A stretch of 55,059 nucleotides of DNA from Gammaproteobacteria bacterium (GTDB taxonomy: Bacteria > Pseudomonadota > Gammaproteobacteria > Francisellales > CACEW01). The notes beneath the pieces are model-generated. The model did not search any database. It worked only from the letters and a program-made list of their open reading frames with translations, and had not been told where the DNA came from. A program made the translations under genes and the position numbers. The DNA lies in NCBI GenBank assembly GCA_030652335.1, contig JAUSAW010000011.1, positions 1-55,059 of the forward strand. The letters are read 5' to 3'. Position 1 is the first letter of the stretch; each line of letters begins with the position of its first letter. Shown here piece by piece: positions 35,959-45,347 of this stretch.

Positions 35959-36841
35959 GCCAGCGCTTAAAGAAATTATTTTTAAGCAAATACTGGCCCG
36001 CTTCGGCTAAAATAATGCTGCAAATAATCAAACAACCGCCGAATACGATATTCTTACCGATATGCTCACCGTTAAAGCCCCAAGCAAATAGGCTGGCAAA
36101 TACCGGCTCTAATGAATAAATAATCGCCGCATGAGTCGCGCTAGTCCGGCGTTGAAAAGTCGTTTGTAAAAACAAAGCCAGCGCTGTAGCTAATAATGAA
36201 CAGTATCCTAATGCCAGCACGATAGTATTGTTAAAATAAGGAATGTGCGGGGAATGATGCCAGGCAAAAACGCCTGAAATCGGCACCACAAATAGAATCT
36301 GATAAAAGGCTAATAAAGGTAAATTATTGCCAGCCCGCGATATTCTTTGTAAAGACACGATCCCTAAAGCCGAACATACCGCAGATCCTAATACTAAAAT
36401 CTCGCCCAGCGAAAAATGTGTAACGTGGGAGCTGGTTAATTCATACAGACCACCAAGACAGATCATCGAACATAATATATCGATCTTTTTAGCTTTGCCC
36501 AACATAAAAAACGGCAATAAAAACGGCACGATAATCACCGAAGTGCTGCTAATAAAGGCCGTAGTCGATGCATCCACGGTTTTTAAGCCCATGGTCTGTA
36601 ACATAAAAGCCCCAGCGTTTAACACGCCTAAAATGGTGCCGCCAATCAATAACTGTTTATTGGTCTTATGCAGATCAACAAAAATCCAAGGCAGCAAAAA
36701 TAGGCTAGCGAATATAAATCGAATCGTCACAAACCAGCTGGGGTCGATATAGGCCAACGCATTTTGAATAAGCGGAAATGTCGCTCCCCAAATCAATGTG
36801 GTGATTAATAAATAAAGGTCGGCCTTAAAAAAACTATTCAT
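35942..36841 (-). CDS. EamA/DMT-family permease
   Basis: The 299-residue protein has ten helices in two EamA units: 'LLITTLIWGATFPLIQNALAYIDPSWFVTIRFIFASLFLLPW' and 'YSLEPVFASLFAWGFNGEHIGKNIVFGGCLIICSIILAE'. It is an inner-membrane drug/metabolite transporter of unknown substrate. It converges on the MFS gene with a 17-base overlap, so the two share no terminator space. Confidence 0.88.
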   Translation of the reverse strand: MNSFFKADLYLLITTLIWGATFPLIQNALAYIDPSWFVTIRFIFASLFLLPWIFVDLHKTNKQLLIGGTILGVLNAGAFMLQTMGLKTVDASTTAFISSTSVIIVPFLLPFFMLGKAKKIDILCSMICLGGLYELTSSHVTHFSLGEILVLGSAVCSALGIVSLQRISRAGNNLPLLAFYQILFVVPISGVFAWHHSPHIPYFNNTIVLALGYCSLLATALALFLQTTFQRRTSATHAAIIYSLEPVFASLFAWGFNGEHIGKNIVFGGCLIICSIILAEAGQYLLKNNFFKRWLNALL

Positions 36842-37165
36842 TCTATATTTAACACCTTAACGTAACCCGCCCCAATGAATTTATTGAATACCTTAATAAT
36901 TTTTCCCGCCCCGAACATTAGCCTATTAAAAAAGCGGGGTGGTGCTAAGCGGGGGTCTCCCACACCACGCGCAGCATCGGCGAGCATGGTATGGGGGTGC
37001 TAAGCGACAGGACCCCAGTCAAAACGATAGCCAAACCCCAGCTAACTGAATCCAAGATCATAAACAAAAATTTATTAACGTATTAAATAAATCCTCACAC
37101 CTAATCAGTATATCCTATGAAATAGATTTGTTATGATACCAATACAAAAAATTAGGATAGATACT
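36842..37165. other. Non-coding region with MITE-like repeat, talB promoter side
   Basis: No gene is seen. It contains the repeat at 36935-37018, then an AT-rich 100-base stretch that likely holds the talB promoter. An AGGATAGATACT site precedes the talB ATG. Confidence 0.5.
36935..37018. repeat. MITE-like GC-rich repeat, copy 1
   Basis: The unit begins CGGGGTGGTGCTAAGCGGGGG and ends GGTGCTAAGCGACAGGACCCC, with a rough inverted core (CCCACACCACGC / GCATGGTATGGGG). The GGTGCTAAGCG block occurs twice. The ends (CGGGGTGG..., ...GACAGGACCCC) match those at 54873-54950. Confidence 0.6.
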
Positions 37166-38122
37166 ATGACCAATAAACTCGAGCAATTTAAAAAAATGAC
37201 CACAGTAGTAGCGGATACCGGTGATATCGCCTCCATAGAACGATACACTCCCCAAGATGCCACCACCAATCCAAGCCTAATTTTAAAAGCCGCCGCCATG
37301 CCAGAGTACCAGCATCTAGTGGCCGAAGCCGTAGCTTATGCCAAGCAACAGTCGCCTGATCCTAAAAAACAACTGCATGCCGCGCTTACTAAACTAGCCG
37401 TCAATTTTGGTATCGAAATTTTAAAATTAATTCCAGGCCGAGTATCGACCGAAGTCGACGCCCGCTTATCCTTCGATAAAGCCGCCACCATTAAGCAAGC
37501 CCATGAATTAATCGCATTATATGAAAGCCAAGGCATCGATCGCCAGCGCATTTTAATTAAGATTGCCTCAACCTGGGAAGGGATCTGTGCCGCCGAAGAG
37601 CTCGAACGCGAAGGCATCCATTGTAATCTAACCCTAATGTTTAACTTTGCCCAAGCTATAGCCTGTGCCGATGCCGGCATTACTTTAATCTCCCCCTTCG
37701 TCGGCAGAATCTACGACTGGTATAAAAAACATAATAATTGTGATTATGCCGCCGCTGAAGACCCTGGCGTACTTTTTGTAAGCAAGGTGTACCATTATTT
37801 CCGCAAATTCGATTATGCCACCGTTGTTATGGGTGCCAGCTTTAGAAACCTCGGCCAAATCGAAGCGCTGGCCGGCTGTGATTTCTTAACCATTAGCCCT
37901 AACCTATTGGCGGAATTGCAAGAAGCTCAAGGCGAGCTTACTCAGCGCTTATCGCTTAAAGAATCCAAGGCTATGGACCTCACCAAGATTAGCCTCGATG
38001 AAGCAAGCTTCCGCTGGATGTTAAATGACGACGCCATGGCTACCGAGAAATTAGCCGAAGGGATTCGATTATTTGCCCAAGATATTGTGAAATTGGAACA
38101 GCAGTTATCGACGTTACTTTAG
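37166..38122 (+). CDS. talB: Transaldolase B
   Basis: I start at ATG 37166 (318 residues, [21 protein letters not shown]) because it matches the family N-terminus. The Schiff-base Lys132 is in 'RILIKIAST', with '[10 protein letters not shown]', '[13 protein letters not shown]' and 'VVMGASFRN' also present. It moves dihydroxyacetone units in the pentose-phosphate pathway and supplies erythrose-4-phosphate, a substrate of DAHP synthase. tag follows 15 bases later on the same strand. Confidence 0.97.
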   Translation: MTNKLEQFKKMTTVVADTGDIASIERYTPQDATTNPSLILKAAAMPEYQHLVAEAVAYAKQQSPDPKKQLHAALTKLAVNFGIEILKLIPGRVSTEVDARLSFDKAATIKQAHELIALYESQGIDRQRILIKIASTWEGICAAEELEREGIHCNLTLMFNFAQAIACADAGITLISPFVGRIYDWYKKHNNCDYAAAEDPGVLFVSKVYHYFRKFDYATVVMGASFRNLGQIEALAGCDFLTISPNLLAELQEAQGELTQRLSLKESKAMDLTKISLDEASFRWMLNDDAMATEKLAEGIRLFAQDIVKLEQQLSTLL

Positions 38123-38137
38123 TTTAAGGCCTCGATA

Positions 38138-38698
38138 ATGCAGCTCGAACCTACTCGCTGTCCTTGGTGTGGCAGCGACCCCTTATACCAAGCTTACCAC
38201 GACAATGAATGGGGCCAACCGCTACGCGATAACGTTCGCCTATTCGAACTTTTAATCTTAGAAGGCGCCCAAGCCGGCCTAAGTTGGATTACCGTATTGC
38301 GTAAACGCCACGCATACCGCGAAGCCTTCTTGCAATTTCAGCCTGAAAAAATCGCCCTGTTCGATGCCGAAAAAATACATTCCCTTATGCAAAACCCCGG
38401 AATTATTCGCAATCGACTTAAGATAGAATCGACGGTAAGCAATGCTAAGGCCTATTTAAAATTAAGCGAACAGCAGTCCTTTTCGGATTATCTCTGGAAC
38501 TTTGTCGATGAACAGCCTATCGTTAATCATTGGCAGACTCTAGCTGAGATCCCTACTTCGACTATTTTATCGGATTCATTGAGCAAAGATTTAAAAAAAC
38601 GCGGATTTAAATTTATCGGCTCTACAATTTGCTATGCTTTTATGCAGGCGACTGGAATGGTGAACGATCACTTAATTTCCTGTTTTAAACACAATTAG
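38138..38698 (+). CDS. tag: DNA-3-methyladenine glycosylase I
   Basis: The 186-residue protein matches Tag: 'RCPWCGSDPLYQAYHDNEWGQPLRDNVRLFELLILEGAQAGLSWITVLRKR' with the catalytic Glu in 'LEGAQAGLSW', and 'KKRGFKFIGSTICYAFMQATGMVNDH' with the zinc ligands. It removes 3-methyladenine from alkylated DNA. It lies 15 bases after talB and is probably co-transcribed. Confidence 0.96.
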   Translation: MQLEPTRCPWCGSDPLYQAYHDNEWGQPLRDNVRLFELLILEGAQAGLSWITVLRKRHAYREAFLQFQPEKIALFDAEKIHSLMQNPGIIRNRLKIESTVSNAKAYLKLSEQQSFSDYLWNFVDEQPIVNHWQTLAEIPTSTILSDSLSKDLKKRGFKFIGSTICYAFMQATGMVNDHLISCFKHN

Positions 38699-39103
38699 CG
38701 TGAAGTTTATGTGGAAATAGAATGATGCAGATCATTTTAATGGAATCCCCTGTATGTGGCTCTGTTAATAACTTAGCCAGCATTGAACAAAAATGGGCTC
38801 TAGTGATATCTACCCATCATGATTTAGATAATTTATTCTAATTTTATTCACATTAGTATAGATAGGTAAAACAGACCTATTAAGAAAATAAAATAGGCTT
38901 ATTAACGAATAAGATGCTGATATATATGGGTTTTATAAAAAGGAATTCCAAAAAATACTCATGGAAATAGAAACTACCCCCATGTTTTTCATGTTTATTA
39001 ACATAGTTATCCACAATTATTATAGAAATATGTTTGCTTAGCTTGGATTGTGGATAAAGCTGTGAGAAAGTAAGGTATTAGCTGTTGATTAAAGGAAAAA
39101 ATC
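38699..39103. other. AT-rich intergenic region before priA with DnaA boxes
   Basis: No gene is seen in these 405 bases. The last 100 contain two perfect DnaA boxes in inverted orientation and very AT-rich flanks. The region should hold the priA promoter; AAAGGAAAAAATC precedes its TTG start. Confidence 0.6.
39007..39057. promoter_or_regulatory. Pair of inverted perfect DnaA boxes
   Basis: TTATCCACA at 39007-39015 and its reverse complement TGTGGATAA at 39049-39057 are exact consensus DnaA boxes, 33 bases apart, flanked by AT-rich DNA, 47 bases upstream of priA. They could let DnaA regulate priA; a replication origin would usually have more boxes. Confidence 0.55.
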
Positions 39104-41107
39104 TTGGATAAACAAGTCGTTCGAGTTGCCGTCCCTGGCCCGTTTTTAGCGGGATTGGACTATATTTGTCCAGAGCACTCCGGCAATGTAATAGGTCGAC
39201 GCGTATGGGTAACAGTAGGTAGACGCAAGCTTGTCGGTATTATCATCGCTGATAATGTTAAGACAGAATGCGATAGTAAAAAACTTAAACCCATCCAAAG
39301 CCTTATCGATGAGAATCCCCTGTTTAGCCTTAAGCTAATGCAGCTTTTAACCCGAGTCAGTGAATATTACCAGGCCCCAATCGGCGACGTTTATTATACC
39401 GCCCTTCCTACCCAGTTATGCGAAGGGGTGGCTTTAGATAAAAAAATTCGAGGTCGTAAAGCTAAAATCACCGAAGAACCCAAAGCCAATCAGGCCCAAT
39501 TAACATTAAACCCTGAACAGGCAACCGTATTAAACGCCTGCCTAAAGCAGCAAGATGAATTTTGCGTACAGCTTATCGAAGGGATAACGGGTAGCGGCAA
39601 GACTGAAATTTACCTACAAATTATCGCTTCGGTCTTACATGCAGGCAAACAAGCCCTGGTTTTAGTGCCTGAAATTGGCCTAACTCCTCAGACTGTTGAG
39701 CGGTTTAAAGCGCGATTTGGCGAGGGTGTCGTCACTTTGCATTCCAAATTGAGCGAATCTGAAAAGCGTATGAATTGGTATTTAGCGAGTAGCGGCCAAG
39801 CTAAAATCGTTATCGGCACTCGCTCGGCAGTGTTTACGGCTATGTCCGGTTTAGGCGTGATCGTCATCGATGAAGAGCATGACTTATCGTTTAAACAACA
39901 AAGTGGGGTGCGCTATTCGGCCCGCGATGTTGGCATTATGCGCGCTAAAATTGAAAATATCCCAATCGTATTAGGCTCCGCAACGCCTTCTCTAGAATCC
40001 TTATACAACGTACAGAAAGGCCGCTATAACAGCCACTACTTACCGAATCGAGCCGGCGCCGCCAGTGTGCCAAGTTATCATATGATCGATATGCGCCAAC
40101 AGCCTTTACAGGCCGGCTTATCTCGGCCTTTAATTCAGGCGATTAGCGCGCATCTAGCCAATAAATCGCAGGTCTTATTATTTTTAAATCGCCGCGGTTA
40201 TGCCCCAGTATTAATGTGCCATTCCTGCGGCTGGACCGCGCAATGCAAAAATTGCGATGCCTATTACACCTTGCATCAGCAACCCATGCATTTATGCTGC
40301 CATCATTGTGGAAGCTCCAGCAAAGTATTAAAAGCATGCCCGCAATGCGATAAATCTGAGCATTTGATTCATGTTGGGATCGGCACCGAACAACTCGAAG
40401 CTGCCATAATAAAATTATTCCCCGAGCACAAGGTACTAAGGTTAGACCGCGATAGCACTCGCCATAAAGGCAGCCTAGACACCATCCTAACCAGCGTCCA
40501 TGATCGAGAAGCCGATATTATCGTCGGGACCCAAATGCTGGCTAAGGGCCATCATTTCGAAGGCGTGACGATGGTTGGAATAGTAGATATGGATAATGGC
40601 TTATTTAGCAGCGACTTTCGCTCGATCGAAAGGGCCGGCCAATTATTAGTTCAAGTCGCGGGCCGCGCAGGCCGAGTCGATAAACAAGGCCAGGTATTTA
40701 TTCAGACCCATCAACCCGAACACCCTTTATTAGCAACCCTGTTAAACGCAGGCTATCGGGAATTTGCCAAGCAGCTATTAATCGAACGCGAACAGGCTAG
40801 CTGGCCACCCTTTAGTTATTTAGCCTTAGTTAGAGCCGAGGCCTTAGATTCCAATCTGGTATTTCAATTTTTAAATCACATCAAGCGCCTCCTAAAAGAA
40901 GCTGGACTAGCTAATGTGCTTATCCTAGGCCCCGCCCCCGCCTTAATGCAAAAAAAGGCCCGGCATTTTAGAGGCCAGTTATTGCTACAATCCCCCGATC
41001 GACGCAGCTTACAAACCGCACTGAGGTTTATGCAAGCCCGGATGAAAGAATTGGAACATCATAAAATCCGCTGGGCGATCGATGTGGACCCACTAGAGAT
41101 GGGGTAA
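39104..41107 (+). CDS. priA: PriA primosomal helicase
   Basis: The 667-residue protein starts at TTG (39104) after AAAGGA. It has the N-terminal DNA-binding domain, Walker A 'GITGSGKTEIY', a DEEH box, and zinc-binding cysteines in 'CHSCGWTAQCKNCDAYYTLH' and 'CCHHCGSSSKVLKACPQCDK'. The helicase C domain has 'QVAGRAGR'. It restarts stalled replication forks by loading the primosome. It is shorter than E. coli PriA (732) but within the family range. It ends before a strong terminator. Confidence 0.97.
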   Translation: MDKQVVRVAVPGPFLAGLDYICPEHSGNVIGRRVWVTVGRRKLVGIIIADNVKTECDSKKLKPIQSLIDENPLFSLKLMQLLTRVSEYYQAPIGDVYYTALPTQLCEGVALDKKIRGRKAKITEEPKANQAQLTLNPEQATVLNACLKQQDEFCVQLIEGITGSGKTEIYLQIIASVLHAGKQALVLVPEIGLTPQTVERFKARFGEGVVTLHSKLSESEKRMNWYLASSGQAKIVIGTRSAVFTAMSGLGVIVIDEEHDLSFKQQSGVRYSARDVGIMRAKIENIPIVLGSATPSLESLYNVQKGRYNSHYLPNRAGAASVPSYHMIDMRQQPLQAGLSRPLIQAISAHLANKSQVLLFLNRRGYAPVLMCHSCGWTAQCKNCDAYYTLHQQPMHLCCHHCGSSSKVLKACPQCDKSEHLIHVGIGTEQLEAAIIKLFPEHKVLRLDRDSTRHKGSLDTILTSVHDREADIIVGTQMLAKGHHFEGVTMVGIVDMDNGLFSSDFRSIERAGQLLVQVAGRAGRVDKQGQVFIQTHQPEHPLLATLLNAGYREFAKQLLIEREQASWPPFSYLALVRAEALDSNLVFQFLNHIKRLLKEAGLANVLILGPAPALMQKKARHFRGQLLLQSPDRRSLQTALRFMQARMKELEHHKIRWAIDVDPLEMG

Positions 41108-41110
41108 TGA

Positions 41111-41146
41111 AAAAGGGGGGGGACAAATTGTCCCCCCCCCTTTTTT
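41111..41146. terminator. GC-rich bidirectional terminator after priA
   Basis: AAAAGGGGGGGG and CCCCCCCCCTTTTTT flank the palindromic centre ACAAATTGT. It has T- or A-runs on both sides, so it can stop priA transcription and that of the converging Bro-N gene. A similar GGGGACAAATTG-type palindrome lies inside the Bro-N gene (41841-41871). Confidence 0.85.
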
Positions 41147-41163
41147 CGTTCAAAGAAAGAATT

Positions 41164-41190
41164 CAGTTGTACGATTTTTTCGTACAACTG
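41164..41190. terminator. Second hairpin after the Bro-N gene
   Basis: CAGTTGTACG (41164-41173) pairs perfectly with CGTACAACTG (41181-41190). It lies three bases past the Bro-N stop (41194). No T-run follows on the minus strand, so the stronger signal is the next hairpin. Confidence 0.5.
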
Positions 41191-41193
41191 AGA

Positions 41194-42030
41194 TTATTTT
41201 CTTTTAATTTGCTTTTGCTTTTGCTTAGTAAGCGTTTTTGATTGCTCTAAATAATTTTCCTTCGTCACTATTAGTTTACCTGTTTTTTGTTCGAGTTCTT
41301 TGCGCGCATTTCCAGCCACCTCACCACCCAGCTTTGCGGTTTTTTTGTTTTCGGTAAAGCCTTGTGCATCGCTAGTACGAGTAATTTCAGTAGTAGAAGC
41401 TTCTCCAAGCATTGAAAAAATAAGTTCTAAATCCGTCATATGATCTCGCAAGTTTTCACGCTTAAGATTTTTATGCTTTTTATACTCCACAGGAGTCATG
41501 CCGAAAGCTGCCTTAGTAATTTCTGCCGTTAAAATGGCATAGTCTTTTTGCTCTTGAATACCACGTTGTTGCCATTCGCCCGTTAATTCTTCACGAATCG
41601 CAATACTACGCATACGCTTTTCAATCCAGTCAATAGGATAGCCTTTTGCTACATAAAGGGCCTGCGCTCGTTTACTGGCTAATTCTGGGTCTTCAATTTC
41701 TTGAATGCGCTCGTACGCTACTTTTGCAAGCCAACGCTTAAATGGCTCAGCCTTTGGTGATGGAATAGATTGAATAATACGAAAAATACCTTCGGTATTG
41801 GCACAACTCAACTTTTGAACGCCGCCCGCAGTCTCAATTGAAAGGGGGGTGGCAATTTGTCCCCACCCTTTAGCCAATTCATTATCTCTGTTACGTATTT
41901 TTTTAATATAATCCGCTACGTTTGTGCTATCTGTCAAAACAGCAACTACATCTGCAATAACAAACCACCACTCGTCATTATGCAATGTTCGCCTAATAGC
42001 GCTATTTTTAAATGCCACAATTTTGCTCAT
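41194..42030 (-). CDS. Bro-N domain antirepressor-like protein
   Basis: The 278-residue protein has an N-terminal Bro-N domain (about 1-110; 'RRTLHNDEWWFVIADVVAVLTDSTNVADYIKKI...CANTEGIFRIIQSIPSPKAEPFKRWLAKVAYERIQE') and the standard C-terminal half of this family ('YAILTAEITKAAFGMTPVEYKKHKNLKRENLRDHMTDLELIFSMLGE', 'GGEVAGNARKELE'). The family is phage-derived and often found as lone chromosomal genes; it may bind DNA or regulate toxin-like genes. The tail is highly basic. It lies alone between priA and argS, a likely inserted gene. Confidence 0.9.
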   Translation of the reverse strand: MSKIVAFKNSAIRRTLHNDEWWFVIADVVAVLTDSTNVADYIKKIRNRDNELAKGWGQIATPLSIETAGGVQKLSCANTEGIFRIIQSIPSPKAEPFKRWLAKVAYERIQEIEDPELASKRAQALYVAKGYPIDWIEKRMRSIAIREELTGEWQQRGIQEQKDYAILTAEITKAAFGMTPVEYKKHKNLKRENLRDHMTDLELIFSMLGEASTTEITRTSDAQGFTENKKTAKLGGEVAGNARKELEQKTGKLIVTKENYLEQSKTLTKQKQKQIKRK

Positions 42031-42188
42031 TTTACCTACTCCCGGTGCTTTTTAGAGTATTGTTTATTCTAAGAGTTAAGCATATCATTTATTCGATAAC
42101 GATTAAAATATGCACAATTATTTCAACCGTGCACATACCAGCAAATTACGCTATCATAAGCCTTTACATAATCGTGGCAAACTGACCC

Positions 42189-43949
42189 ATGCAAACACTA
42201 TTAGAACTCCTGCAACACAAATTTTATCGGGCTTTAATTAGCGCCTTTCCGGAAGCTGAGTTACAACAGTCCCAAGTGGAAATCACTCCAAGCACCCAGG
42301 TCCAATTTGGGCATTACCAATGCAATAGCGCCATGAAGCTTACCAAGATTTTAGGTAAAAATCCTCTAGTCATTGCCGAGCAGATTATCGATCAGCTCGA
42401 CCGTAAAGACGCTTTGAGCAGTATTCAGATGATTAGCAAGCTCGATATCGCCGGTCCAGGTTTTATTAACATAACTTTAGACACGGCTTATCTGGCGCTT
42501 CGAGTCGAGCATATGCTAGAAGACTCACGCCTCGGCATCGACACCGTACAAGCAGAGCGGGTAATAGTCGATTTCTCCAGCCCCAATACCGCCAAAGAAA
42601 TGCATGTCGGGCATTTACGCTCCACTATTATCGGCGATGCCCTAAGCCGTATATTTGAGTTCCTAGGCCATGATGTGTTGAGGCTCAATCATATCGGAGA
42701 CTGGGGCACGGCTTTTGGCATGCTAATCGCCTATATGAAAGAGCATGCTCAAGCTATTTTGGCCGGCCAAGAGCAGACCGACCTATCGCATCTGGTCAAT
42801 TGGTATCGCGAATCGAAAAAACGATTCGATGAAGACCCGGAATTTAAAGCCCGCGCCCAGCTGGAAGTCGTAGCCTTACAAGGTGGCAATCCAGAATCCT
42901 TAAGGGCCTGGGCTATAATTTGTGATATCTCCCGCCGTGCCTATCAAGAAATCTACGATTTACTCGATATTAAGGTGACCGAGCGCGGGGAATCTTTCTA
43001 TAACCCTATGTTGGCCGATGCGGTACATGACCTTGAGGCAAAAGGCCTAATCGAAATTTCAGACGGAGCTAAATGCATATTTCCCCCAGGCTTTGTAAAC
43101 CGTGAAAACGATCGCCAGCCTCTGATTATTCAAAAATCCGATGGCGGTTATAATTATGCCAGTACAGATATAGCCGCCCTGCGCCATCGAATCGATGTCG
43201 AAAAGGCAGAGCGTATAATGATATTAACCGATGCCGGTCAGGCCAGTCATTTCGCCATGGTATTTAAAGTCGCTGAAATGGCAGGTTATTTGGACCGCGC
43301 TAAGGTGCGTATCGATCACGTACCTTTTGGCTTAGTGCTTGGCCCCGATGGTAAAAAATTCCGCACCCGCTCCGGCGAAACCGAACGCTTGGCAGATCTT
43401 TTATATACCGGCATCGAGCATGCTAAAGCCATTTTACAAGAACGCTATGGTGATAGTTCTGATATCGATTTACCTGAAATGGCCAAGGCGCTTGGCATTA
43501 ATGCCATTAAATACGCCGATTTATCCACCAATCGAATCGGTGACTACAGCTTTAGCTATGAAAAAATGCTGAAATTCGAAGGAAATACGGCTGCCTTTAT
43601 TATGTATTCCTATGTCAGAACAGCCAGCATTAAGCGCAAAATAGGTGGCGATATGGCAGATATCATCGCCAATACTACTCTCGAATTAGATCATCCTAGC
43701 GAAATCCAACTGGCCTTAATCCTAAACCGCTTCGCTGAAGTCTTATTACAGATTACCCAAGACTTACTGCCTAATCGATTAAGCGACTACCTCTATCAAG
43801 TAGCCGATCATTTTAATGCCTTTTTCCGCGACTGTAGAGTAGAAGGCGACACCCAACAATCCTCAAGACTGCTATTATGTGAAGCAACGGGTAGAACGTT
43901 ACGTCAAGGCATGGAACTGCTCGGGCTTAAAGTATTGGAAAAGATGTAG
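42189..43949 (+). CDS. argS: Arginyl-tRNA synthetase
   Basis: The 586-residue protein has an N-terminal tRNA D-loop-binding domain, the HIGH-type motif 'AKEMHVGHLRSTIIGDAL', the class I core with 'GDWGTAFGMLIAYM', and 'GPDGKKFRTRSGETERLADLL' at the KMSKS position. It ends in the anticodon-binding DALR domain. It charges tRNA-Arg. udp begins 13 bases after its stop. Confidence 0.97.
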   Translation: MQTLLELLQHKFYRALISAFPEAELQQSQVEITPSTQVQFGHYQCNSAMKLTKILGKNPLVIAEQIIDQLDRKDALSSIQMISKLDIAGPGFINITLDTAYLALRVEHMLEDSRLGIDTVQAERVIVDFSSPNTAKEMHVGHLRSTIIGDALSRIFEFLGHDVLRLNHIGDWGTAFGMLIAYMKEHAQAILAGQEQTDLSHLVNWYRESKKRFDEDPEFKARAQLEVVALQGGNPESLRAWAIICDISRRAYQEIYDLLDIKVTERGESFYNPMLADAVHDLEAKGLIEISDGAKCIFPPGFVNRENDRQPLIIQKSDGGYNYASTDIAALRHRIDVEKAERIMILTDAGQASHFAMVFKVAEMAGYLDRAKVRIDHVPFGLVLGPDGKKFRTRSGETERLADLLYTGIEHAKAILQERYGDSSDIDLPEMAKALGINAIKYADLSTNRIGDYSFSYEKMLKFEGNTAAFIMYSYVRTASIKRKIGGDMADIIANTTLELDHPSEIQLALILNRFAEVLLQITQDLLPNRLSDYLYQVADHFNAFFRDCRVEGDTQQSSRLLLCEATGRTLRQGMELLGLKVLEKM

Positions 43950-43962
43950 CTGGAGAGCACCG

Positions 43963-44748
43963 ATGAGTGAGAATTTGCAATACCATATCAGCCTTTCAAA
44001 AAGCCAGATAAATGGCGCTCAATATGTTATTTTGCCTGGCGACCCAGGCCGAGTAGAACACCTTGCGAAAGCTTTTGATAAGGAAGCTCGACACTTAAGC
44101 TCTCATCGAGGCTATGTGGCTTATCTTGCCAACTTCCAGGGCCAATCCGTATTAGTATGTTCAACAGGGATCGGCGGGCCATCGGCTTCAATCGCCATGG
44201 AAGAATTAGCCAATATTGGCCTACGTTATTTTATTCGAGTCGGCACCTGCGGGGCTATTCAGCCTCATATAAAGCTAGGCGATCTTGTTATTACCAGGGG
44301 TGCAGTTCGTTTGGATGGTGCCTCCACTCATTATGCACCGATTGAATATCCAGCCGTACCTTCTTTTAAACTTACTGCAGCGCTTTTGCATGCAGCGGAA
44401 CAGCTTAAGACACCTCACCACTTAGGCATTACCGTAAGCTCTGACACATTTTTCCCTGGCCAAGAACGTTATGATAATCATGCACAATATGTGCTACGCC
44501 AGTTTCAAGGCTCATTGCAGGAATGGCAAAAATTACACGTAAGCAATTATGAAATGGAAGCGTCTACCATTCTTACCATGGCAAATGTATTTGGTTTAGA
44601 GGCCGCCGTAATATGTGGAGTGTTTGCCCACCGTTTGGTATCGGAAAGACCGGACCCAAGCTTTTTTGAAATTGCGAGAGCTAACTGGGAAAATGTGCTG
44701 GTAAAAGCCGTATATCATCATATGCATACTCAAGGCACGGTGTTATGA
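43963..44748 (+). CDS. udp: Uridine phosphorylase
   Basis: I start at ATG 43963 (261 residues, MSENLQYHISLSKSQ) because GGAGAGC precedes it and it avoids overlap with argS. It matches Udp: 'YVILPGDPGRVEHLA', 'VCSTGIGGPSASIAMEELANIGLRYFIRVGTCGAIQP', 'VRLDGASTHYAPIEYPAVPSF' and 'NYEMEASTILTM'. It splits uridine into uracil and ribose-1-phosphate. coaE overlaps it by four bases (ATGA). Confidence 0.93.
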   Translation: MSENLQYHISLSKSQINGAQYVILPGDPGRVEHLAKAFDKEARHLSSHRGYVAYLANFQGQSVLVCSTGIGGPSASIAMEELANIGLRYFIRVGTCGAIQPHIKLGDLVITRGAVRLDGASTHYAPIEYPAVPSFKLTAALLHAAEQLKTPHHLGITVSSDTFFPGQERYDNHAQYVLRQFQGSLQEWQKLHVSNYEMEASTILTMANVFGLEAAVICGVFAHRLVSERPDPSFFEIARANWENVLVKAVYHHMHTQGTVL

Positions 44749-45347
44749 GCAAATTTTCTGTAGGCTTAATAGGCGGCATCGGCAGTGGTAAATCAACAGT
44801 AGCGAATCTTTTTGCTGAACTAGGCGTCTGCTTAGTAGACGCTGATATTATTGCCCGCGAAGTCGTAGAGCCTAATACGGTTGCATTAAAAAAAATTATC
44901 GAACGATTTGGTGAGAAAATTCTTAAAACCGATGGCAGCCTTAATCGTAAAGGCCTTCGAGACATTATTTTTCAAGATAATAAAGCTCGGCTCTGGCTAG
45001 AGGATTTATTACACCCCCTAATTCGCGAACAGATTAACACTCAAGCCCAATCGGCTTTAAGTCCATACTGTATCGTTATTATTCCTTTGCTTAAAAAACG
45101 CCAAGATTACCCCATACTCAATAAAGTATTGCTAGTCGATGCTTCTCTATCCACCCAAATTTCTCGAATTATGCAACGAGATCAAGTCAATGAAGCTCAA
45201 GCTAAAGCCATTATCGCCGCGCAAGTGCCACGCAGCGAGCGCCTAAAACTTGCCGATGATATTATTATCAACGATGGGCATATCGATACTTTACGCTATG
45301 AAACTAATAAACTGCATCAATTTTATTGCCAATTATTTTCAGCCTAG
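44745..45347 (+). CDS. coaE: Dephospho-CoA kinase
   Basis: The 200-residue protein has the CoaE P-loop 'GLIGGIGSGKSTVANLFAELG', then 'VDADIIAREVV' and 'PLLKKRQDYPILNKVLLVDA' with 'RIMQRDQVNEAQAKAIIAAQ', as in the family. It makes coenzyme A by phosphorylating dephospho-CoA. It is last in argS-udp-coaE and overlaps the orphan gene tail to tail by four bases. Confidence 0.96.
   Translation: MSKFSVGLIGGIGSGKSTVANLFAELGVCLVDADIIAREVVEPNTVALKKIIERFGEKILKTDGSLNRKGLRDIIFQDNKARLWLEDLLHPLIREQINTQAQSALSPYCIVIIPLLKKRQDYPILNKVLLVDASLSTQISRIMQRDQVNEAQAKAIIAAQVPRSERLKLADDIIINDGHIDTLRYETNKLHQFYCQLFSA

Noticed and set aside
38699..39103. Possible chromosomal replication origin upstream of priA
   Set aside because: Only two DnaA boxes are found, with no dnaA, dnaN or mnmG nearby and no clear repeated AT-rich 13-mers.
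41841..41871. In-frame palindromic insertion in the Bro-N gene
   Set aside because: Residues GQIATPL seem to be part of the normal Bro-N family sequence, so an insertion is not supported without alignment.
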